Source: Nitrososphaerota archaeon (GTDB lineage Archaea > Thermoproteota > Nitrososphaeria_A > Caldarchaeales > Wolframiiraptoraceae). Taken from it: DNA of 5,276 nucleotides. The first letter of the stretch is position 1, and every line of letters starts with the position of its first letter. The stretch is taken from NCBI GenBank assembly GCA_021157985.1, contig JAGGVM010000116.1, positions 1 to 5,276 on the forward strand, written 5' to 3'. The translations under genes were made by a program, and so were the position numbers. This document shows positions 1 to 4,783 of the stretch, in pieces. The notes beneath the pieces are model-generated. The model worked only from the letters and a program-made list of their open reading frames with translations, was not told the origin of the DNA and did not search any database.

Positions 1-324
1 CCGAATCGTCAGATGTCTCTTGAGGCCACCGCTGGGAAGAATCCGAGATCGCACGTTGGGAAGATCTATAACCTCATCGCGAGGCAGATCGCTGAGAAGA
101 TCTATCAGGAGACCGGGGAAATCGACGAGGTATATGTCCGCGTTCTGAGCCAGATCGGGAGACCTATAACTAAGCCGCTGGTGATCTCTATTCAATACGT
201 CTCCACCGGAGATGTAAACGAGAAAGCGTTCGCAAACGAGGCCGCAGAGATAGCCAAGGACCAGATAACGAAGATCATGGACCTCGAGAAACTAGTCCTG
301 GATCAGCAGGTCATGCTCTTTTAA
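1..324 (+). CDS. mat: S-adenosylmethionine synthetase, archaeal type (C-terminal part)
   Basis: This is the last 107 codons of a methionine adenosyltransferase, which makes S-adenosylmethionine from methionine and ATP in the cytoplasm. The reading frame is open from base 1, so the gene begins outside the window; the ATG at 13 is an internal Met. Recognition rests on the stretch MSLEATAGKNP followed by HVGKIYN (residues 5-21), which is characteristic of the archaeal enzyme family and not of the bacterial MetK. The later VYVRVLSQIGRPI segment (about residues 45-57) and the short hydrophobic C-terminus also fit. The archaeal enzyme is usually about 400 residues, so roughly a quarter is present. 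The TAA stop (322-324) overlaps the stop of nucS on the other strand. No frameshift or missing segment is visible. The family call is confident; nothing can be said about its promoter. Confidence 0.93.
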   Translation, partial: PNRQMSLEATAGKNPRSHVGKIYNLIARQIAEKIYQETGEIDEVYVRVLSQIGRPITKPLVISIQYVSTGDVNEKAFANEAAEIAKDQITKIMDLEKLVLDQQVMLF

Positions 325-1061
325 GCCAAGAACTTATCCAGCCCCTTCTTTCTCTGAAGAATCTCGTGGCAGCGCTTCGGGGTCACGCATCTGAATTCGA
401 CTCCATAGGTTTTTAGAAGCCGGGTCGCCGACTTCTGGATTCCAGGCGCCGCGATTATGGCCCTGGGTCTTTTACCGAACTCCTTCTCTATTCCATCTAC
501 GTAGCTTAGGAGCTGCTTGATGTCCTCGGTAGTCGCGTTCCTCCTCTTGATCTCAACGACCACCAAGTTCCCCGAGGAATCCACCCCGAAGACGTCGATG
601 AACCCTGACTCCGACACCCTTCTCTCATCCTCGATTGGTTTGAAGCCATCCTCGATCAGCGAGGGCTCCAATAAGATCGCCTTCTTCATCTCCTCCTCAG
701 TCGCGTACATCGCGAACTCCGCTGAGTCGTTCAGCTTAAAGGAGTAAACGTCGAAGACTTCGTGGAAAAGCACTTTGAGAATCTCTTGGGGGCTGGGGCG
801 CCTCGCCTCGATCAGGAGACCGTCTTCCCTGAGCAGTACCTCTATCTTCGATCCTGGAGGCTGCCAATTGACGGGCTCGTATCCGCTCGGCCGATGAACC
901 AAGATGCTTCCGTCCTGCTTTATTATGAGCAGTCTTTCTCCGGGTCCGAGGGTTGACGCGGCTCTTCCCTCGTAGAAGACCTCCATTAAACCCACTATGA
1001 GGATTAGCCTCCGAGCCCTGAGGGCTTCCTTAACCAGTTCCTCGGCTTTAGCGAGCTCCAT
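321..1061 (-). CDS. nucS: Endonuclease NucS / EndoMS (mismatch-specific)
   Basis: A 246-residue protein matching the NucS family, which cuts double-stranded DNA at mismatches (EndoMS activity) or branched single-strand ends, and stands in for MutS/MutL in many archaea and actinobacteria. The N-terminal DNA-binding half carries the hallmark YEGRA (30-34), LGPGERL (38-44) and YEPVNWQPPGS (61-71) with the base-stacking Trp66. The C-terminal RecB-like nuclease half has GFIDVFG (153-159) and VVVEIKRR (167-174), giving the expected catalytic set Asp156, Glu170 and Lys172. The last residues, KKGLDKFL, resemble a PCNA-interacting motif with Lys where Gln is usual. Length is normal for the family (about 220-255). 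The ATG at 1061 is chosen because GAGGAG lies 4 bases upstream; the frame stays open further up but offers no ATG, GTG or TTG. The gene follows thrC after 47 bases and may be co-transcribed. Confidence 0.93.
   Translation of the reverse strand: MELAKAEELVKEALRARRLILIVGLMEVFYEGRAASTLGPGERLLIIKQDGSILVHRPSGYEPVNWQPPGSKIEVLLREDGLLIEARRPSPQEILKVLFHEVFDVYSFKLNDSAEFAMYATEEEMKKAILLEPSLIEDGFKPIEDERRVSESGFIDVFGVDSSGNLVVVEIKRRNATTEDIKQLLSYVDGIEKEFGKRPRAIIAAPGIQKSATRLLKTYGVEFRCVTPKRCHEILQRKKGLDKFLA
346..355 (+). terminator. Possible T-rich transcription stop for the SAM synthetase gene
   Basis: A pyrimidine tract, TTCTTTCTCT, lies about 20 bases after the SAM synthetase stop and inside the 3' end of nucS on the opposite strand. 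Archaeal RNA polymerase can terminate at T-rich non-template tracts without a hairpin. There is no non-coding space between the convergent genes, so any stop must sit inside nucS. The tract is interrupted by C residues, so this is only a weak candidate. Confidence 0.2.
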
Positions 1062-1065
1062 CGAT

Positions 1066-1071
1066 CTCCTC
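1066..1071 (-). promoter_or_regulatory. Shine-Dalgarno site of nucS
   Basis: GAGGAG on the minus strand, 4 bases before the nucS ATG, in the 47-base gap after thrC. It supports independent translation of nucS and fixes its start, since the upstream open frame has no other common start codon. The gap also holds an AT-rich patch (ACTAATTT, near 1093-1100) that could be a weak internal promoter, but it is not convincing. Confidence 0.6.
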
Positions 1072-1108
1072 AGCTCTAAGAGTACGGCGCGGAAATTAGT
1101 GTTTACTC

Positions 1109-2347
1109 CTATCTCAGGGTTACCGCTGCTTTCTCCGATACGCCTCCAATGGCCTCGAGAACGCTCTCGACGTCGGCGTCAACTTCTCTCAGCCTCACCC
1201 TCCTTAACACCACGTCGGGATCCTTTAACCCATGGCCCGTTATCACGCAGACCGATCTGCTGTCACGGTCTATCAGCTTCTCTCGAGCCGCTTTAATCAA
1301 GAAAGCTATTGACGCGGCTGAGGCAGGCTCCGCGAATATCCCCTCCTTCGAAGCCAGGATCCTCTGCGCTTCGAGGATCTCCTCGTCGCTGACGGCGCCT
1401 ACTCTCCCCCCGGTCTCCCTAACGGAGCGTAGGGCGCGTTTCCAATTCACGGGGTTTCCTATCCGGATTGCCGTGGCGACGGTCTCGACTCTCCCAAACG
1501 GCTTGACCTCGTCCGATCCCTTGATGAACGCTCGGTAGATCGGGGACGCTCCCTCTGCTTGGACGCCCATGAACCTTGGAAGCCTATCCGTTAAGCCCAG
1601 CTCCTTAAGCTCCTTGAATCCCTTCCAGTAGGCGGTGATGTTGCCTGCGTTTCCTATCGGGATGAAGAGGTTGTCGGGGACCCCTCCGAGCTGCTCGTAG
1701 ATCTCGAACGCCGCGGTTTTCTGGCCCTCGATCCTGAAGGGGTTTATCGAGTTGAGGAGATAGAAGCGGCGATCCTTGCTGAGCTCCCTCACGAGCCTTA
1801 AGCAGTCATCGAAGCCGCCTCTCACCGCTATGACCTTCGCTCCATGGATCACGGCCTGGCTCAGCTTTCCCAACGCTATCTTACCCGCGGGCACCAGTAC
1901 GACGCATTCGAGGCCTGCTTTAGCAGAGTATGCGGCGAGGCTGCTGCTCGTGTTCCCGGTTGATGCGCAGATCGTCGTCCTTGCTCCGAGCTCGACGGCC
2001 TTGGTGACGCCGACGGTCATCCCCCTATCCTTGAACGACCCGGTAGGGTTCTCTCCCTCGTTCTTGCAGTAAACCTCCCTGAGCCCCAGCTCCCGCTCGA
2101 GGTTTCTGCATCGTATGAGACCCGTCCCACCCTCGTTCAGGCTTATTATCCTGCTTTCATTCCCGATCGGGAGAAGCTCCCGGTATCTCCACACGCTTAG
2201 AGGCCTTTCCTTGAAACTCGTCGAGAAAGGTTTCAGGGCCTCGGCTCGATCGCGCTCGTATTCGACGTCGAGTAAGCCCCCGCATCGAGGGCAGAAATAG
2301 ATCCGCTCACCGGCCGCATATCTCGCTCCACACTCTATACACCGCAA
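1109..2347 (-). CDS. thrC: Threonine synthase
   Basis: A PLP enzyme that converts O-phosphohomoserine to threonine and phosphate, the last step of threonine synthesis. The 412 residues begin with a zinc ribbon, C3-x2-C6 and C19-x2-C22, common in archaeal threonine synthases. The PLP lysine is Lys106 in NPTGSFKDRG (100-109). STGNTSSS (129-136) is the usual substrate/PLP loop, GNAGN (232-236) the glycine-rich phosphate-binding loop, and VITGHGLKDP (368-377) the conserved C-terminal block. Length is as expected. The end given here is a TTG start. The in-frame CTG at 2360-2362 would add LSKY R and has a far better placed Shine-Dalgarno, so the true start may be 2362. The gene follows thrB at once, so the two form a translationally close pair. 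No key residue is missing. Confidence 0.95.
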   Translation of the reverse strand: MRCIECGARYAAGERIYFCPRCGGLLDVEYERDRAEALKPFSTSFKERPLSVWRYRELLPIGNESRIISLNEGGTGLIRCRNLERELGLREVYCKNEGENPTGSFKDRGMTVGVTKAVELGARTTICASTGNTSSSLAAYSAKAGLECVVLVPAGKIALGKLSQAVIHGAKVIAVRGGFDDCLRLVRELSKDRRFYLLNSINPFRIEGQKTAAFEIYEQLGGVPDNLFIPIGNAGNITAYWKGFKELKELGLTDRLPRFMGVQAEGASPIYRAFIKGSDEVKPFGRVETVATAIRIGNPVNWKRALRSVRETGGRVGAVSDEEILEAQRILASKEGIFAEPASAASIAFLIKAAREKLIDRDSRSVCVITGHGLKDPDVVLRRVRLREVDADVESVLEAIGGVSEKAAVTLR

Positions 2348-2359
2348 CCGATACTTACT

Positions 2360-2376
2360 CAGATCAAATTCACCTC
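2360..2376 (-). promoter_or_regulatory. Ribosome binding site and possible CTG start of thrC
   Basis: On the minus strand GAGGTGA (2370-2376) matches the anti-Shine-Dalgarno end of 16S rRNA and contains the thrB stop TGA. Seven bases later comes CTG (2360-2362), in frame with thrC. The nearest conventional in-frame start, TTG at 2345-2347, is 22 bases from this site and has no site of its own. An out-of-frame TTG at 2365-2367 stops after two codons. The site therefore argues for CTG initiation, or for an unusually long spacer; the extra residues LSKYR read naturally into LRCIECG. Confidence 0.55.
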
Positions 2377-3311
2377 TCTTCCAGCTTCGATACCCCGGGC
2401 CCCGGCTCGGTTACGTAAACCTCGCAGCCGCAACCTTTCGATTTATAGAATTCCTTAAACGAGCTCGCTAACTTCGAGGCGGATGCTTTCTCGATCACCC
2501 CTATCACCGCCGGACCTGCACCGCTTACGGCAACCCCGGCTCCGAGGGCTTCCCCCAAGCTTTTTAGCTCTTCGTAATGCGGTATTATTCCCGCTCTGCT
2601 CCTCGCGGGCTCCACTACTACGTCCGCCATCCCGGCCTTTATCATCTCCAAATCTTTTAAGGCCATTCCGGCGGCGAGAACCGAGGCCTTACCGACGTTA
2701 TGCACCAGATCGGAGATAGAAACCTCCTTCGGAACGACTTCCCTCGCCTTTTTCGTCGACCCCTTCTCGATCTCCGGCAGGGCCACGACCACGGCGATCT
2801 CCGACGGCGGATCAATCCCGTAGATTTTCAAAGGATCTCTCGAGGAGACTATCGTGAATCCTCCGTAGATCGCTGGAGCGACGTTGTCGAGATGAGGGAC
2901 GCCCGCGGAGACGACCTCGCCGAGGGAAGCGTAGTGCACTAAGTCTTCGAGCCCCAAGTTTAGATCGAAGATCTCGTTGACTAGGTATGCGGCCGCGGCG
3001 GCGGTTGCTGCGGAGCTTCCGAGCCCGCTTCCAGGCCTGATCCTCTTCCATATTCTGAGCTCAAGCCCTTTGTCGAGGTCGAAGTCCCTGATCATCGAGA
3101 GGACAACGTATCCGCCGGTGTTCTCCCGGGGGTCGACAGGAACTTGATAGCCTTCCATGACCTTTATCCGCGCGGTTTTCTCCGGGATCTCAACGGCCTC
3201 CACTACGTCATATGGCTCTCTAAGGGCGAGGCCGAAGACGTCGAATCCCGGGCCAAGGTTCGCCGAGGTCGCCGGAGCTCGAACCCTCATCTTTCGGGAA
3301 GCGGAACCCAT
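2370..3311 (-). CDS. thrB: Homoserine kinase (GHMP kinase family)
   Basis: Phosphorylates homoserine with ATP to O-phosphohomoserine, the substrate of the ThrC encoded directly downstream. All three GHMP motifs are visible: SANLGPGFDVFG (16-27), the ATP loop RPGSGLGSSAA (92-102), and AVSGAGPAV (261-269). HLDNVAPAIYGG (140-151) is also typical of homoserine kinase and not of mevalonate or shikimate kinases. The 313 residues are near the usual 290-310. The start is uncertain: ATG at 3311 (used here) follows an AT-rich stretch but has no Shine-Dalgarno; ATG at 3290 gives MRVRAPATSANLG, closer to where family members begin, and would place the TATA-like CTAATA about 25 bases upstream, as in a leaderless gene. 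The stop TGA lies inside the thrC ribosome binding site. The small membrane-protein gene ends 18 bases upstream. Confidence 0.94.
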   Translation of the reverse strand: MGSASRKMRVRAPATSANLGPGFDVFGLALREPYDVVEAVEIPEKTARIKVMEGYQVPVDPRENTGGYVVLSMIRDFDLDKGLELRIWKRIRPGSGLGSSAATAAAAAYLVNEIFDLNLGLEDLVHYASLGEVVSAGVPHLDNVAPAIYGGFTIVSSRDPLKIYGIDPPSEIAVVVALPEIEKGSTKKAREVVPKEVSISDLVHNVGKASVLAAGMALKDLEMIKAGMADVVVEPARSRAGIIPHYEELKSLGEALGAGVAVSGAGPAVIGVIEKASASKLASSFKEFYKSKGCGCEVYVTEPGPGVSKLEER

Positions 3312-3329
3312 TATTAGAGAAAAGTTTTG

Positions 3330-3749
3330 CTAAACCTTGATCGACATGTTGTTCACGGTTATCTCGGTCCCCGGGGCCACCGGCCCTATCCTCAGCTCGG
3401 TCTCTATCACGCCAACGCACTGCATGCAGATCTCAGACGTCCTCTGAAGCTTCAACGTTATCCTCACCTTTCCCGGAGAATACTCGACCCCGGCGATGAC
3501 GTGCTGGAAACAGGGGACAGTCGCAGGCTCCCTGAACCGTACCAAGGCGTAGTCTCCGTTGAAGCCTATCAGGCTCAGCTCCGCCGCTGACACTCCGCAT
3601 TTACCCCGGCTTTTCAAGACCTCGACGGATACCTGGTTCGAGGTGGGAGGACGCGTTATGGAGGAGAGCGTGAAGATGGCCAATCCCAGGCTTATCGAAG
3701 CGAGGATCAACGCTGCTACGACGCCGACCCATAGATAAGACCTAGTCAT
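3330..3749 (-). CDS. Hypothetical membrane-anchored protein with four cysteines
   Basis: I do not recognise this family. From the ATG at 3749 it has 139 residues: a short basic N-terminus (MTRSY), one hydrophobic segment (about 6-30, rich in Val, Ala, Leu, Ile), a Pro/Thr/Ser linker (RPPTSNQ), then a soluble domain of about 95 residues. The topology suggests an N-terminal anchor with the domain outside the cell. The domain alternates hydrophobic and polar residues like a beta sandwich and has four Cys: C51 (GKCGVS), C80 (VPCF) and the CMQC pair C108/C111, which could form disulfides or bind a metal. A TTG at 3782 would add 11 residues but starts only 10 bases after the tRNA; ATG at 3749 gives the better signal-anchor N-terminus and a short leader from the TATA candidate at 3780-3788. 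thrB follows 18 bases later, so it may head the thr transcript. No role in threonine synthesis is implied by its sequence. Confidence 0.72.
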   Translation of the reverse strand: MTRSYLWVGVVAALILASISLGLAIFTLSSITRPPTSNQVSVEVLKSRGKCGVSAAELSLIGFNGDYALVRFREPATVPCFQHVIAGVEYSPGKVRITLKLQRTSEICMQCVGVIETELRIGPVAPGTEITVNNMSIKV

Positions 3750-3779
3750 CTTCCCCGATAGAAAACAAGGCGAGGGAAG

Positions 3780-3788
3780 CAAATAAAG
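3780..3788 (-). promoter_or_regulatory. TATA-like element upstream of the four-cysteine protein gene
   Basis: On the minus strand CTTTATTTG lies directly after the tRNA-Cys 3' end and about 36 bases before the ATG at 3749. With the archaeal spacing of about 26 bases it would start RNA near 3759, giving a leader of about 10 bases. The same T-rich tract could serve as the tRNA terminator, so its role is ambiguous. If active it would drive the hypothetical gene and probably thrB-thrC-nucS. Confidence 0.4.
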
Positions 3789-3792
3789 GGAG

Positions 3793-3864
3793 AGCCCGGG
3801 AGGGGATTTGAACCCCTGTGAAGCGGGTCTGCAGCCCGCCGCCTAGCCGCTCGGCCACCCGGGC
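3793..3864 (-). tRNA. tRNA-Cys (anticodon GCA)
   Basis: The minus strand folds into a full cloverleaf of 72 bases. The acceptor stem is GCCCGGG paired with CCCGGGC (7 bp) with discriminator U73, the expected cysteine identity base. U8 is present. The D stem is GCC/GGC (3 bp) with A14, G15, G18-G19 and A21. The anticodon stem is GCGGG/CCCGC around loop CTGCAGA, so the anticodon is GCA. The variable loop is TTCAC and the T stem AGGGG/CCCCT encloses TTCAAAT. No intron is present. CCA is not encoded: CTCCC follows the discriminator, so it must be added after transcription. The gene lies on the same strand as the genes below it and is divergent from the nitroreductase. Confidence 0.96.
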
Positions 3865-3917
3865 TAATACTCCAGGGATATACGGCGATATTGGGGTTTT
3901 TGAACCTTGCGTAGTTC

Positions 3918-3925
3918 TTTAAATT
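3918..3925. promoter_or_regulatory. TATA-like element in the divergent tRNA-Cys / nitroreductase spacer
   Basis: TTTAAATT is the most AT-rich point of the divergent spacer, and its TTTAAA core reads the same on both strands. On the plus strand it would start RNA near 3947, about 9 bases before the TTG of the nitroreductase gene. On the minus strand it is preceded by CCCGAA, resembling a BRE, and would give the tRNA a leader of about 30 bases. Other minus-strand candidates nearer the tRNA are AATATC (3887-3892, about 26 bases upstream) and GTATAT (3878-3883, too close). Which one is used cannot be read from sequence. Confidence 0.4.
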
Positions 3926-3926
3926 C

Positions 3927-3967
3927 GGGTTGAAAGCGTTTTTACGGGATCTGGGTTGAGAAAGCGT
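3927..3967 (+). repeat. Imperfect direct repeat around the nitroreductase start
   Basis: GGGTTGAAAGCGT (3927-3939) recurs as GGGTTGAGAAAGCGT (3953-3967), the second copy having two extra bases, with starts 26 bases apart. The second copy contains the TTG start codon. This could be two half-sites for a regulator near the transcription start, or a chance or slipped duplication. The first TTG is out of frame and soon hits a stop. Confidence 0.35.
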
Positions 3968-4729
3968 AGGAGCGTGCTGAAGCTTTTAACGAATAGGAGG
4001 AGCATCCGGGTCTTCAAGCCGGGTAAGATGCCCGATGAAATCGCGGAAATGATCTTAGAAGCCGGTGTACGGGCTCCGACCTATCTCCAATCCTACAAGA
4101 TCATCCAAGTAAAAGATAAGGAGGTTAAGGAGAGGATAGCGGATCTCTGCGAAGGCCAAGACGAGCTGATAAAGAACGCGGCCGCCGTCTTCCTGATATG
4201 CGCAGACCTCCACAGAACCCGGCGTATGCTCGATCTCCTAGGCCATCGACACGTCCTGAAATCCGATAAGCATCCCGTCGAATCCATGTCGGCGATCATC
4301 GACTCAGCGTTCCTAATCGAGAACATGATAATAGCCGCGGAAGCCCTCGGATACGGGTCAACCGTGCTCGACTACCCGCTCGTCAAGCCTAGGGAGTTCG
4401 CTAACCTCTTCCAGCTTCCCAAAGGAGTTACCCCCCTCCTCCTGCTCTGCATAGGTGAGAGGGGTGAAGTCCCCCCGCTTAGGCCGAGGCTCCCTCTCGA
4501 AGCGGTTCTGAGCACCGACAGATACGAGGATGTTTCGGATGAGATATTGGAGGATTATCTCAGGAGGTTGGAGGACTCGATGAACCGGGAGAACTACGTT
4601 AAGAAATACACCGGGCTCGACATGAAGTTCCTCGAATACCTGAGGCTTAGAACCGTTTTAGACGATGCCTCGAAGAAGATCTACGACGCCGTAGAGAAAT
4701 ATCTGAAAGAGAACCTGATGAAGTTCTGA
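3956..4729 (+). CDS. NfsA-like nitroreductase / FMN-dependent oxidoreductase
   Basis: A flavin oxidoreductase of the nitroreductase fold, cytoplasmic, probably using NAD(P)H; the substrate cannot be told. NRRSIRVF (13-20) is the family FMN-phosphate signature. APTYLQSY (40-47) takes the place of the usual APTSxNxQ. ICADLHR (81-87) and IDSAFLIENMIIAAEALGYG (115-134) match the NfsA/FRP subgroup, as does LCIGERGEVPPLRPRLP (164-180) after the conserved Pro-Gly loop. Residues about 190-257 form a charged, probably helical tail that I cannot match to the NfsA C-terminus. The length of 257 is close to the family (about 240-250). The TTG at 3956 is used; the GTG at 3974 would begin MLKLLTNRRSIR and is equally plausible by homology, but its AGGAG is only one base away. 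The gene stands alone behind a divergent tRNA and 54 bases before the polyprenyl synthase. Confidence 0.85.
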   Translation: MRKRRSVLKLLTNRRSIRVFKPGKMPDEIAEMILEAGVRAPTYLQSYKIIQVKDKEVKERIADLCEGQDELIKNAAAVFLICADLHRTRRMLDLLGHRHVLKSDKHPVESMSAIIDSAFLIENMIIAAEALGYGSTVLDYPLVKPREFANLFQLPKGVTPLLLLCIGERGEVPPLRPRLPLEAVLSTDRYEDVSDEILEDYLRRLEDSMNRENYVKKYTGLDMKFLEYLRLRTVLDDASKKIYDAVEKYLKENLMKF

Positions 4730-4740
4730 GAAAAGGCAAC

Positions 4741-4748
4741 CTTATTTA
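4741..4748 (+). promoter_or_regulatory. TATA-like promoter element of the polyprenyl synthase gene
   Basis: CTTATTTA lies about 40 bases before the ATG at 4784. With a 26-base spacing, transcription would begin near 4771, giving a leader of about 13 bases. It lies 12 bases after the nitroreductase stop, so the synthase probably has its own promoter, though read-through is possible. The T-rich stretch could also help end the nitroreductase transcript. Confidence 0.45.
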
Positions 4749-4751
4749 CTC

Positions 4752-4761
4752 AGATCGATCT
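4752..4761. repeat. Perfect 10-bp palindrome between TATA element and start of the polyprenyl synthase gene
   Basis: AGATCGATCT is an exact inverted repeat just downstream of the TATA candidate, where a bound repressor would block polymerase. It is short, and GATC/CGATCT strings are frequent in this sequence, so it may be chance. Confidence 0.3.
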
Positions 4762-4772
4762 AATACAGATTC

Positions 4773-4776
4773 GGTG
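4773..4776 (+). promoter_or_regulatory. Short Shine-Dalgarno site of the polyprenyl synthase gene
   Basis: GGTG, complementary to the anti-Shine-Dalgarno core, sits 7 bases before the ATG at 4784. It supports that ATG as the start, since the leader predicted from the TATA candidate would just include it. Confidence 0.45.
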
Positions 4777-4783
4777 CACGGGA

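Noticed and set aside
1062..1150. A longer nucS running back into thrC, because the frame remains open upstream of 1061.
   Set aside because: The upstream frame offers no ATG, GTG or TTG in this stretch, and the ATG at 1061 has a good Shine-Dalgarno and gives the family's normal length.
517..1538. Several plus-strand open frames (517-747, 762-956, 997-1296, 1149-1538) opposite nucS and thrC.
   Set aside because: They lie entirely or almost entirely antisense to well-supported genes, are rich in Ser/Arg/Leu as expected for reverse-frame translations, and show no motifs or ribosome sites.
1776..3590. Further open frames opposite or offset within thrC, thrB and the four-cysteine gene (1776-2072, 2115-2300, 2483-2719, 2700-2942, 2812-3051 minus, 3220-3420 minus, 3327-3590).
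   Set aside because: Arg- and Pro-rich low-complexity translations that overlap recognised genes in other frames; shadows only.
3750..3782. TTG start at 3782 for the four-cysteine protein.
   Set aside because: It would begin 10 bases after the tRNA, with the predicted TATA element overlapping the start codon, and would add a non-basic stretch before the membrane segment. ATG at 3749 fits better.
3793..3864. The tRNA as a possible integration site for a mobile element.
   Set aside because: No integrase, no repeated copy of the tRNA 3' end and no foreign-looking genes are visible on either side.
4093..4326. Minus-strand open frame inside the nitroreductase gene.
   Set aside because: Fully antisense to the recognised flavoprotein and without any motif.
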